64,000 nucleotides of DNA from Phascolomyces articulosus (taxonomy: Eukaryota; Mucoromycota; Mucoromycetes; Mucorales; Lichtheimiaceae). The notes under the pieces were generated by a model, which made no database searches, was not told where the DNA came from, and worked only from the letters and a program-made list of their open reading frames with translations. The position numbers and the translations under genes are program-made. The stretch lies in contig JAIXMP010000010.1 in assembly GCA_025677815.1 (NCBI GenBank), positions 496,001 through 560,000 of the forward strand, read 5' to 3'. Below are positions 37,831-49,387 of the stretch, piece by piece (positions within the stretch are counted from its first letter, which is position 1; each line of letters begins with the position of its first letter).

Positions 37831-38439
37831 CTTTTTTGTTCCTGAGTTTTCTCTTTTGAGAAGGCGGGATACATGTACTAATACCGCCAAGATCTTTAAA
37901 GACAGTGAAACCAAGCAAGATATATTCGACGATCTTTTTTTTATTCCTTGGTTACATCTTTAGCGTGAATGATTATGTGTGACTTCATCATGAAAGCCGA
38001 AACAGATTATGTAAAAACTTATTTTTTTTTGTGTTATTAATTATTGGATCTTCAAATAAATTAATGGTTGTCAAAACACTGTTTACATTGTAACTCTATT
38101 GTTGCTTAAAATTAAAAATCATAATAAAAATACACTAATAAATAGAATCTAAAATATATTAATATCGTAGTAGACTGTGCACGTACCACACATTAATATA
38201 TGGCGATCTTCTATACTTTGAATAGATGAAGGTGGAAGGATTCTAGAACCTACTTTTTTTTGCCCCGATCCGAAACATACTTGATATAGATCCTATTTTT
38301 TAAGCTAACTGCTAGGCTGTTTCGATAAATTGTTAGATAAAAATAATTGGATTATTCATGTCTGTCACTGGATACTGTATATCTGACCAAACTCCACTAA
38401 ATAATTGCATTATATTGATAATTACCTATACGTACTGCA
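37831..38439. other. Spacer before the transposase relic
   Basis: AT-rich, with no gene. I looked for a terminal inverted repeat matching the GC-richer block at 39140-39220 but did not find a convincing one. Confidence 0.45.
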
Positions 38440-39055
38440 CGGATTTGACTTATCCTCGAATACAACAATGGAAAACACAGACATAAACTTTCTTAAAAAT
38501 TGTGTTTTTGTGGATGAGACTACTTTTAATATCAGCATGAGAAGTCCCAATGCACGTTCACTTAAGGGCACATCAGCAGTTATCGAAACACCAACTACTC
38601 GTGCCGTTACGCACACGATATTAGGAGCTATTACAGCGCATGGTGTTATTTCTGTTGAAATCAGGGAACCACTTAAGCCCAAGAAAATAAAGGTTGATGG
38701 AAGTAGAAAAAGAAAGAAGCCTGCGGCGAAACCCTCGCGAAAAGGTACTGTCACAGGTAGCACTACACGAGGTCTATATCAAAAACACTCGGCGAAATGG
38801 ATAAGTCTCCTGAAATGAAAAACTTTATTCTTATAAATAATGCACAGATCCATGCCTCAGGCAAATAGCATCATTAACCTAATCTAAACAAGGGGTTATA
38901 GAACTATATATCTTCACCCATATTTCTCTGAGCTCAATCTTATTGAAAACTTCTGGTCCATTGCCAAGAATTCGGTCAAACAAAGTGTCTGTATGAAAAC
39001 TGAAGACTTGAAAACCAGAATTGCCGAAGCCAGTGAAAGTTTCAATAGAAATTAA
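38440..39055 (+). pseudogene. Decayed Tc1/IS630-type DDE transposase
   Basis: Fragments in three frames read in order as a Tc1/IS630 (DDE_3-like) transposase C-terminal half. First is DINFLKNCVFVDETTFNISM (first Asp). Then come PTTRAVTHTILGAITAHGV and a Lys-rich insert, followed after a frameshift by MDKSPEMKNFILINNAQIH. After more stops comes YLHPYFSELNLIENFWSIAK (the catalytic Glu in LIENFW). The second catalytic Asp, normally in a (M)DNAxIH motif, is Asn here. The N-terminal DNA-binding half is missing. The element is dead. The downstream 39140-39220 stretch has repeated caaa/tttggg blocks and could be the remains of a transposon end. Confidence 0.82.
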
Positions 39056-40473
39056 GACCCTTTATAGCATTGCCAATCATTATGTCGATAGCTTTAAAAA
39101 ACGCCGTAATAAAGAACCACTCTACTTAATATTTTTTAATCTTTTAAAAGCGAACTTTGGGTGATGCCAAAGCGAATTTGGGTGTTTTACAAAAACAAAC
39201 TTTGGGAGTGGAGCCACTATACCTATTTAAATCCAAGCAACAGTACCAAAAATCATTGACCCGTTCAAAACGACATCTCCTTAAAAGAATCTTTTTGTTT
39301 AATGGTGATTACTTTCCTTCAATCCATAAGCATCCCGTTCTATTTTTTTTTAAAAAAAAACACAATAATCATTTCCAAATCATTAATGGCTTTTTTTTTT
39401 ACAAATATCCTTGATGAGTTCTTGCCGACGTTGTAAATTGTAAGAGGGTCGAAGAGTGTACTGTTGTAGAATCTAATGGTAAGTCGATGGATCTGTTTTA
39501 TTGTTCTATTGAAAGAATGTGTTTTGTTTTATGTTATAATTTAACTTTGCTAGGGATAGTTACCAAGGTTATTATTTGTAGTAAAAGCTAATCATTTATC
39601 AGTGTGTTATTGGCTGCGAAATGCCCACAAGGATTGTTAGATAATCTCAGGTACGCACTGATGTCTTTACCGATAATAGTACTTATCGAGCAGTGCTATT
39701 TAAGATAAGCATTCACCAAGATCTTCTCTTTATTGAAATGTTTTCAGATTCGAATGATTATTTACCTTTAACTGTTGGTATGGGAACAACGACTATATGA
39801 TGGGATAATTTACTATTTTATCAGGGTGGGGAAGCAGAGATGGAAGATAATAAAGATTTGTCACCAAGTGCGAAAGAATCTGGAACCATATCATCGATTA
39901 CAGATAAATAAACAAAGAGTCAGAAAAATAATTGTATAAGTAGTAATAGTAGTGTCAGTGATAAGGATGATGATAGATATATTCCTATTTCAACTTACTG
40001 TATAGGCTTTATTATTATTATCATTAGATATGGATATTATTTGTTTGTTTCTATATATCACTCATTTTTCATTCCTATATCCTTAAATAGTACACTTGCA
40101 CCTCTTTGTAAAGGAGGAGACTATAAAGAATATTCACATACGCGTTACATGCTTTCAATAGGATATAAAACTCTTACAAATGGTGGAAAAGTCAGAAAGC
40201 AATCGTTATGAAAATTATTCAACATTTTGTTAGCAAATACAATGGGAAACAAGGTGTTAATACCAGGAGTGATTAATGTTTTTGATATATAAAAAGTAAA
40301 AGGTCAGGAAAGGACTTTGTTGTCATCATATAAAATAAAAAATATCAGTACTAGAAACTAAGAAAAAATAACTACGCTGTGAGGAGAGGATATACTATTA
40401 ATATTAATAAAAAGAGAGAAGAAACTATGTAATTACAAAAAAATAAAAAAAGAATGGATAATGTAGAAAAAAA
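39056..40473. other. Transposon flank and gene-free spacer
   Basis: The segment 39140-39220 repeats aactttggg/aatttggg motifs, possibly a terminal repeat of the dead transposon. The stretch 39730-39910 shows a short open, charged frame (EAEMEDNKDLSPSAKES) without recognised similarity, and I do not call it a gene. The remainder is AT-rich. Confidence 0.4.
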
Positions 40474-43414
40474 TTAAAACAGGTAATCATTTGCAACATC
40501 GGCAGCTGCTGAATCAAGATCTACAGGAGGAATCATGAATGTATCAAAATAGTTATTTAAACTATCCAATTTATCAAGTCGTGAACGCATGCCAATATAC
40601 CCGTCAGGTCGAATAACTACAACGACTGGTTCTCCATTCGTTACACCATAGGCAGAATGGGTTATATTATCATGGTCTATATAGAGACGTTCAAGACCTT
40701 GTGGAAAGAGCGAATGTATAAATGGAGCTGAATTAGTTGTTAAGAATTCATTGACTTGTTGTCGAGAAGAAGAGGTGATATACAAAAAGGAGAATAATCG
40801 TAAAGGAGATCCAGTGGCTGGTATAGGTGGAGGTGGGGATTGAGTGGAAGGAGAGATGGGTGTTGAAGCAATTGTAGATACAGAAGACCACATGGAGAAA
40901 AATCGTGAAAGTCGGTTAGTGGCCGCTGTGAATCCAGAAGAGAGAGAAGAACGTGGTGTGGATGCTTCGCTAGTATTGGTAGTGGGAGTTGTTGGAGGTT
41001 GCGGACTGTTATATAACGACTCCGATGGTATGGATAATCGATGATGATGTAATCTTCGTTGTTCGTATTGTAATAAAGACGAGGGTGTATCCATGTACTG
41101 CTTGAAATGTTGCAATGTTTTTAAATTTTTCTCTTTGGCAAGCGAATCACAAAAGATAAGGATAGTAAAAGAACCTGGATGAGCATCCTTGGCGACCCGT
41201 TCAAGTAGATCATAATGGTTTGCTTTTAAAATTCTCCAAGTTTCCGAATGAGAAGTCATCACTACTGAATTGCTATCATAATGTTGATAACCTCGTGCTT
41301 TGCTTCGTGTGATACCTCGATTCGATCGTCTTTGTAAATCAAATCCGGCAGCAGGTGGCGCACTATCCATTGACATACGTGGAAGTCCTCCCAGAAAAGA
41401 TTTGGATCGACTAGCAAGACTACTAAGTGACCGACTACGAGAAAGGAAGGAGGAAGTACTACCCGTTTCTGAGGAGGATGTGATACTAAGATTGGATGAA
41501 GATGTTTTGGTCGATAATGTAGAACGAGATCGTTTTGGACCTGACAAAGTCGATGTTTGCAGTTGCAAAGCGTTGTAGGGTTTTAATTTTCCATTGGGTG
41601 CTTGAACAGAGGATCGACTAATATCACTATTTGGATAAGCAGCACCACCAATATGCCAACTTTTACCCCATTTCAATCGTTGCATGGGTGTACTGGCAAC
41701 ACTACTATTACTGTTCTGTGCATCGTCCCTTTCATCTTCTTCATACACTCCAGGATTACTAACCATGGCCATCAATGCATCAGATATCACACCATAATCC
41801 TTTGATCTGGAAATGGATTCAGTTTCAAATGTATCAAGCAAATGGGCTGATGCATAGCTGTTCAAATGCATTGCAATTTTCCAACAGAGATTGTGTACTT
41901 GATCTAAACCAAGGTTGATCGATAAAAGTTCGGGTGGACTAATGCCTTGAGCTGCGCTGCCGACTAAAAACCATCGTCGATTTGCACTGTATTCTGTCAA
42001 TATAGGATCAGTTGCTATATATCAATGAAAAAAAAAAGACATGATTAGATTTTAAACTTGTTGATACCATTATGCTCGATATTATGCTTCTTAATTTTCA
42101 TGTCAATAAATAAAAATGTATTACCATGCCAGGCACGATAGGAGAGAATTTGTTTAAAATTAATTTCATAGGGTTGAAGGATGGATTGTACATGAGTGTG
42201 AATAGCTTCTAACAAATCGTCATCTGAATCTAATAACGCCAATTGACTCCATTTAGGGTTTTGTTCGACTACTATGTAAAGCTTCTTCCGATGACCTTTG
42301 AGGTAATTAGTGTCAAATATACTAGAGTATTATTATAAAAAAAAGCTCAAGTATTCTATAATTATTACCAATCATTAAAACTGAATCATCGCCTTTCTTA
42401 ACAACTGAAATAGCACGTAACCCAGGGAAATTACTTTCAGCTGAAACTTGAAGTGTATACAATGGAGCACCAGAAATGCCACGATTCCGTCGCGGCGTAC
42501 CTGAAAAAAAAAAGATGATAATTTGTTAATTAACTCACGAAAAAAATTTTCGATGCCTTTAATTTATTTTTTCCCCATTTGTTTTATATAAAGGAACAAG
42601 GGAAGATTCTTTTGTTGTGTAGCATTTTTTTTCTTACCTAGTTTTTGTCTCACGAAACTTTCCATTCCGTCAGCTCCAATAATCATTCTTGAACGCCAAC
42701 AAACAGCACGACCTGTTCGTAGATCCTTAATGGTAGAAACGATGGGATAATCAATCGAATTTGATTTATCATTATGATCAGTCATGTCTTGCAGATTCAC
42801 AAGTTCTTGTTGGTATTCGACTCGAATATCTGTTCGTTTATAAAGTGTCTCTCTAAAAGCGTTACAAACATCCGTCGCTTCACACGATAAGGCCCAGTTG
42901 TATTGAACATTCTTTTTTTCCCAAACGCGAAAACTTTGCCGTTCAGTTGAAGTAGAGTTGGTTCCTTGACCTTGATTAACATAGAGCTGGAAACGCCAGT
43001 GACGCATCCCATTTTCAACGAGTGGTTGGACGAGATCATATGCTTGCAGGTGTTGTAATGTATGAGGTGAAAGAAGGAGTGCAGGGTTGTCTGAACTGGA
43101 AACATATGTTTTTGAATCTATTGTGATGGTGATGGATAATCCATGATTGTAAAAAGAATCCACATCAGTTTTCGGTTCTTTTTTTTATGTATAAAAAAGG
43201 AGAAAATCTTTTTTCATACCAATAATTCGGACTGAAACACCCATGCTTCCAAGAAGCAAGGCTGCATATAGCCCTGAAGGTCCTGTAAAAAATTATAAAA
43301 TATCACTCTACGATGTTACCCTTGATTGATTCGATAGACTAATCTTATAGATATTTTAGAGAAGAATATACCTGCTCCAACGATTAGGACATCAGAATGT
43401 TGATTGCTCGACAT
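40474..43414 (-). CDS. FAD-dependent aromatic-ring monooxygenase homologue
   Basis: Six exons, 43414-43372, 43282-43220, 43177-42638, 42500-42369, 42295-42125 and 42014-40474, total 829 residues and stay in frame. The Rossmann FAD motif is intact (VLIVGAGPSGLYAALLLG, about residues 9-26), as is the DG motif (IIGADGMESFVRQKLG, about 200). The third, GD motif (usually GDAAHxHPP) reads FLVGSAAQGISPPELLSINL (about 332-351). It keeps the PP and the helix but lacks the Asp and His. A Ser-rich, probably disordered insert (about 400-600) precedes a C-terminal region resembling the thioredoxin-like end of phenol hydroxylases (FSFLYITSSSRQ, VVVIRPDGYIGMR). It is probably a phenol-hydroxylase-like flavoprotein. 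Activity is doubtful given the changed GD motif. The acceptors at 43178 and 42296 are weak. Confidence 0.83.
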
Positions 43415-45329
43415 CAAAGGGTCAACGACATAAAGAGGGGAAAAGGAAGATGAGATTTAATAAAATACAACGAGTACAATGAGCTAATATTGCAACGATG
43501 GGACGTGTTTGTCGTGGTAGTACAAGCAAATTAGGTATAGATCTGTAAAACATGACACTATTGCTTACTCTTATTTTCTTCAAGATAATCCCACATTATT
43601 TATTGCACATTAACTACTACTATTTTTCATTAAGCAATGAATCATTCCATTACTACTGTTTGCTCAGCATCAATTGGTTCTCTCTTTTTGTTATATGTTG
43701 TTGATTTAATATGACATGTTTTATATATATAACATTATATTAGTAGCTTATTTATTATTCTTTTGCATAAATATGACATACACGTAGTAGGGATATTTCA
43801 CGCTTAATTTTTATTAAATTGTTTCTTCATGAGGCGCAACGACCAAATATCAATACCTGTTGAGAATAAATCAAATGTTGGCCTTTCTTTTTTCGTTCCA
43901 ACAAAAGAAGCGTAATCATCACATATTCATTGGATGAATCCCAATAATGGGTCACCGATTATCTGATTTATTATTGAGGATGAATTGCCATCATGTGAAG
44001 TCGTAAAGAGAATAGGATAATATACTAACATTTTATGCCTCTGTTTTGACCTTTTTTTTTTTCTCATTTACTTGTCTTGATAATGGTAACACAGAGTGAG
44101 AAAATAGCATGATAAAGTTTTACATTATTGAATGGACTTTTATGTATATAAAAATGTTGAAAGTCTTCCAGTATATTGGGTTGGTCATCATTATCATTTT
44201 TACATTAATAATAATTTAGAAGTATATACAATGGATTATTTGCAAAAGTATAAAATATAAAGAATATAGTAACATACAAGATATGACTATATAATTTATT
44301 ACCTATAACACTTAAAAATAATATATAGATTATATAATAATATCATAATTAGCATCCGAATCAATTACAAAGTTAATAATACAATATTAGAAAATAAATC
44401 ATCTATTGACTGGATCTTATATATATATATATATATTAAATAACTACTTTAATCGATGTTATATATATATTTTACCGAATTTAAAACATTGGCAATAGTA
44501 ATATTACAGTAGCTTAGAAACAGCTGATCTATGGAATGAGTACCATTAGCTCACAATCTGTAGTCTATTCAACATATACTACTTCCAATTAAAGCATATG
44601 ACGAAGGAAATAAACTGAATAACGCGGGGTATTGCAAAAAAAAAAAAGATACTTAAATAATAAATCTTTCGATCAAAAGATAATAAAACTGTGAATCACT
44701 TTTCACTTATCAGCTTTTTTTTTGCCACACATTAATTAAATAATGCTCCACTAAGATTTTACCAAAAGAACATCATCTGACAAACTGCTACAAAAATTAC
44801 CACTCTTCTAAAAAGGAAGATATTAGATATACTTTAACTATACTAAAAAGATGAACGATTGAATTCACCTTCAATATCTATTTATCTTTCTATAGTTTTT
44901 TTATATACTAAATCTTCAATCCAAGGTATATTTTTTCAAAATAAAAAAAAAAGTTACACACATAAACTTTTTTGAATCACAAAACTAAAAAGCTATTCAA
45001 GGAAGAATATGCCACGTAAGCTTGTCGATCTGGTGAAACCGAAGAAAAAAGAGAGGAGTTTTTTTTTCCTCTTCACATGTCCGCAACTCCATTGTCCCAC
45101 CATCCAATATAAAGCTGATGAAAAAGAAAAAGAGGCTGAAGTTTGGGTTTATTAAAAGGTTTGAGTGATTTGTATGAAAGAAGTGTGTGAGAGAGAAGGA
45201 AGATAAGAATCATCCATGAAGAACGAGGGAAGTGGAGAAGAAAAAGATGCAATTCTTTTGTCGAAATATCATGCAACTTTTTCTCGTCCCATATATTTAA
45301 CATTATTATTATTATTATTATTTTGATAT
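43415..45329. other. Gene-free interval of about 1.9 kb
   Basis: No gene is supported. The interval includes the upstream region of the monooxygenase gene, TA runs (about 44420-44437) and the 3' region of the Rab gene (45000-45329). Confidence 0.5.
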
Positions 45330-46583
45330 TTAACAACATCCACCAGATTGTTTAGGCTGTACAGAAGCACCTTGACCAACCTTGACAGTTGATTTAGGTT
45401 GTTGTTGTTGCATAGTAGTCCCCATTCTGTCCTTGATTTGTTTAGCCATGGTCAAAAAGGCTTGTTCTACGTTACTTGAGTTCTTGGCTGAAGTTTCCAA
45501 GAAGGGTATGTTCAATGATTCGGCCATTTCCTTTTAATAAATCAATCAATGTATATTATATCGTTTTTAGTTTATATATAATACACTAAATAATCGACTA
45601 TGTCTCCCTCCCTCTTCCTTCTTTCTTTCCTCCATCGTTTTATATGTATCCGTGCATAATAAAGTAGACCATCTAAAAAAAACCACAATTTTTTACCTTG
45701 GCTTGTTCAGTTTCAACGACCTTTTTATCCGTCATATCACTCTTGTTACCAACAAGAAGCTTGTTAACACCTTCTGCTGCATATCTGTCAATTTCTTGCA
45801 ACCACTGCTTCACATTGTTAAAGGTATCTTGATCCGTTACGTCGTATACAACAATGATGCCATGGGCACCTCTATAGTACGATGATGTGATGGTACGGAA
45901 ACGTTCTTGGCCTGCTGTATCCCACTATAAATACATATATAGATCCATAACATCGCAATCTTCAGTTTCATCCAATCCACTGTATATAAATTTTTTTCCC
46001 TCTCCTGCTTGTTTTTTCTATACTTACGATTTGCAATTTGACGGTTTTGCCTTCAAGTTCAATTGTTCGGATTTTCTATGTATCATATCAATTCAGTATA
46101 TTTATTTCTTGTGTTGTACGTTGTTTCTTAAAAAGCCCATGTCACATTCCCCCCTTGCCACCCCAATCCCATATTTTCAAACTTCATCTCCTCAACACCT
46201 GAGAAACGAACGATAACGACCCCTCATGACTATATAAACTTACAAAGTCCACACCAATGGTCGAGATATAACTTTCAGTATATGTGTCATCAGCAAAACG
46301 CAAAAGAAGACACGATTTGCCTATAGTAAAATAAAGTGAGTCAAATAATGGATAACAGTAACAAAAATTCTATATTTTTTTGGGTACCATTGAAAACCTA
46401 CCAACACCAGAATCACCAATAAGGAGTAGTTTGAAAAGGTAGTCGCTATATGAATGGAATGACAATTAATAGGTTTGAATGAAAATACGAAGATGGTTTT
46501 GCCATCTCTCCATGAAAATATATATTTATTTTAGTATAAAACAAACTCATTTTTTTTATATATACATACTATTCGGGATTCAT
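45330..46583 (-). CDS. YPT1: Rab GTPase Ypt1/Rab1
   Basis: Six exons, 46583-46570 (14 nt), 46445-46402, 46320-46244, 46075-46028, 45924-45697 and 45530-45330, give 203 residues. All GTPase motifs are present: GDSGVGKS (15-22), the effector loop [43 protein letters not shown] and ETSAK. The C-terminus SGGCC is the double-Cys geranylgeranylation signal. Start MNPEYDYLFK and effector region are characteristic of Rab1/Ypt1. The protein controls ER-to-Golgi traffic and autophagosome formation. The spacing of introns early in the gene, including one after codon 5, is notable. Confidence 0.97.
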
Positions 46584-47275
46584 ACTTCTTTATCTAACTT
46601 TGCCAAGAACAAGGAGACGTAATAAAAAAAATTAGAGGGAAAAAGAGAATAAAGTGTCAGGCTCAACTGCGCGTGAAAGAATTGGGAGTAAAAAAAGAAA
46701 CGTAACAAATTCATTGGTTGGAACGAAAATACCAGCAAAAATGGTTTTTTGACAACGGAACTACTCCTTTTCTTTAGCACACGAATAATAATGCCATGTC
46801 TATCATTCAAATTTTTAACCAATATATATATATATATATATAATTATTATACAAGGTAATGATGAGAATAATGTGCTTTCTTTTACTGCTCTATTTTACT
46901 TTAATTGAGTCGTCAATCTATTGTTACTCTAGTCTATTCATGCATGTAACAAAATACCATCTCCCCGCTCTTGTATCATGCAGTAAAAAAAAGATAGACT
47001 TTCTCTGACTGACGACAAAAAATAAAAGGTTTATCTCGGTTAAAAATTTGGCCTTTTGCCAATTCAAAAGTTTTATAATCCAAAATGATATATAACAAAA
47101 AAAAATTCTATTATTATTATTAATGCAAGGTTAAAATGGTGTAATTAAGGAGTGATTGTATGACTGTCAGAGTCGTGCCTGCGACGGTAAGCGTTGGATT
47201 AAATAATACAAATAAACAAGCAACTCATCCATTTTTGAGTTTATAACAATAACTCTATTCTAAATTGTTATTACA
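46584..47275. other. Spacer between YPT1 and the NDP kinase gene
   Basis: AT-rich, with a TA run near 46824-46841. One isolated ATG followed by nine open codons and a gtaagc donor (47160-47187) has no downstream exon that would not collide with the NDP kinase gene, so it is not called. Confidence 0.5.
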
Positions 47276-47982
47276 TTATTGTTGTTGTTTATACCATGCA
47301 TCTACATCAAACTCGGGGAAAAAGAATCCAATTTCATTTTTTGCAGTTTCATCCGAGTCTATCATTCTCAAGTTAATTGATAAAATCAAAAACATAATGG
47401 GGGGGGGTGTAAATGTACATTTAGATTGCTATATTTATACCTGAACCATGAAATGAATTACGGGTATCAGTTAAGCCATATAATGCTCGAAGTGTGTCAG
47501 GTTGATGAATACGAGCACTGTCATTATTATTCGTATTATTAACAACTCAACCTATTTTCATATCATAATTATATATAAACAAACTTACCGAACAGGATGT
47601 GTGGGCCCTATTAATGCTCTCCATTCTTTAATAGCATTGGGAGAAGATAAAATTAATGCTTGGAAAGGTCCACTAAAAAAAAGGAACAGTAAAATAAGCT
47701 TCTCATCAATGGATAAGCTAGCAGCATGTGTAAGACTTTCTATCTATTTTACCTCGTCATATATCCACATAATCTTTGATAAAAGAATTTGCCTTTATGT
47801 TCTGCATAAAAGGACCCAGCGTCCACTTCTTTCCAAAGTACTTGTCGTTGTTGTACAATGTTGATATTCTTAGCTTTGATTGCTTCAAAGATCTTGGGAG
47901 GTAATGCAGCATTGGCACAAATGTCTGGTTTTAATAATGCCAATGTTAACTGTTTTGTATTTTTAATAATATGTTGTGACAT
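47276..47982 (-). CDS. Nucleoside diphosphate kinase, NME6-like
   Basis: Four exons, 47982-47753, 47672-47589, 47517-47441 and 47358-47276, give 157 residues. The start LTLALLKPDICAN is the NDPK KPD block. Substrate-loop and phosphate residues follow (KFFYQRLCGYMTSGPFQAL, LIGPTHPVRARIHQPDTLRA). The catalytic His is at about residue 128 in NSFHGSDSDETAKNEIGFFF. The extra residues between the R-rich loop and HGSDS and the IGFFFPEF end fit group II (NME6-type) kinases better than the classic NDPK-A. The enzyme exchanges phosphate between nucleoside tri- and diphosphates. Group II members are often mitochondrial and of low activity, but no clear targeting peptide is seen here. Confidence 0.92.
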
Positions 47983-48185
47983 TTTGAAGAAAGAGAGGAT
48001 AAAGAATAAAGCTTAGAGGATATATGAGCTGTCAAAAAGTAGAATATTTTTTTTGTACAGGGCCAGTATATAAAAAAGGTACCAACAACAAGAAAAAAAA
48101 TATCAACAAAAAAAATTAGAAAAAAAGAAAACTCAGATGAAGAAGAATACGTAGTTCAGAAGAATATGGTTTTAGAAAGTAACGT

Positions 48186-49387
48186 TTAATCATCGATTAA
48201 AGAATCATCAAATGTTCGTTTCCTTGATTCAACAAGAGCCTTTTGTTCTAATGCACTAAAATCAATATTATCCAATGCAGAATCATCATCAAATCCAAAC
48301 TCATCATCGTCATCATCATATATGCCTTGTTCTTCCTCATCTGTTATGATTGTCCTTTGAATAGGGTATCGTAATGGAGATTCTTCATGTAAGCTATTCT
48401 TATCTCCATTATCGTTGTTGACTTGAGGTGGCAATCGACTGATGGGTGTAGAAGAGGCAAATGGATGATCTGGAGACCATGTAAATGCTTGGCTATCAAA
48501 GTCATCGAGAAAATTCCCGTTATTACTGTTGTCGTTCTCTTGATGTTGCTTAGATATAGGTGATAGGTTTTGTTGAGAGCCTGGTGGAGATGGTTGTGAC
48601 ATTAATGATTGGAATCTGTTGCTAAGTGATGTACGGTTGAATGCGGTTGAGGATGAGGATGATTTTGGTAAAGAACTCTTATTATTATCGACTACTTTTT
48701 GTATATCTAGTTTGTTTGCTTGCATCACTCTAATCCAATGATAAATTTCTCGAATGGGATCATGGTCAACATGAAACCTAAAAAAACGAAACAATACCAT
48801 TCTTTTAGAGTCAAGAATATTCTACTTTATTATCCTTTCCTTTCCTTCATTAAAAAAAGTAGCTTTTTACCCTCCACAAAGAATATAGATATCACCCTTT
48901 TTAGTCCAATCGACTGTCCCAAAAACAGAAACAGAAGATGAAAGTGTTAGTTGACTAATATCTGGTCGGCAACACAGACGCGGAGACAGGAATACTTGAA
49001 TAACGCCCGTGCTGTCATCTATTGTTATAAATATGTACAACCATCAATTTTTATGCGCAAATTGTATATACCAGGTTTTCCACTTTTATCTTAGCTATTC
49101 TATAAAGTACCTAGCCACATACTGCGCCCATTATATTTCCTATTTGCCTGTTTTTGTTCTTGAACTACAATACCATGGATACTATGATTGTTTGTTCGAA
49201 TGAGTGGATACATTGTTGTCATGACAATGACTACTAGCTACTAGCCATTGAAATAATAAAATAAATGTTACCTCACTTTCTTTAATGGCGTTGATTGTTC
49301 ATGAGTAGAAAGTTTATTTATAGTTGAATGTTGTGAATGAATATGGCAAATAAATATAGGTTGATGCCCCTGATCAGAGTGAATCAT
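48186..49387 (-). CDS. STN1: STN1-like OB-fold protein (CST telomere complex)
   Basis: Four exons, 49387-49272, 49181-49111, 49018-48871 and 48777-48186, give 308 residues. The N-terminal half is one OB fold: VSIHGIVVQEQKQANRKY, then WLDDSTGVIQVFLSPRLCC (DDSTGVI at about residues 63-69), SVSVFGTVDWTKKGDIYILC and FHVDHDPIREIYHWIRVMQ. The DDSTGVI strand and the closing HxDDPxxEI-type helix match the STN1 OB fold. The C-terminal half is disordered and very acidic (YDDDDDEFGFDDD) and ends in ALVESRKRTFDDSLIDD. No winged-helix domain, as in human STN1, is seen. STN1 binds telomeric single-stranded DNA with TEN1 and recruits polymerase alpha. RPA32 or RMI-type OB proteins are the main alternatives. 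Confidence 0.68.

Noticed and set aside
47160..47190. ATG with nine open codons followed by a gtaagc donor
   Set aside because: No acceptor or second exon exists before the opposing NDP kinase gene, so it is probably chance.
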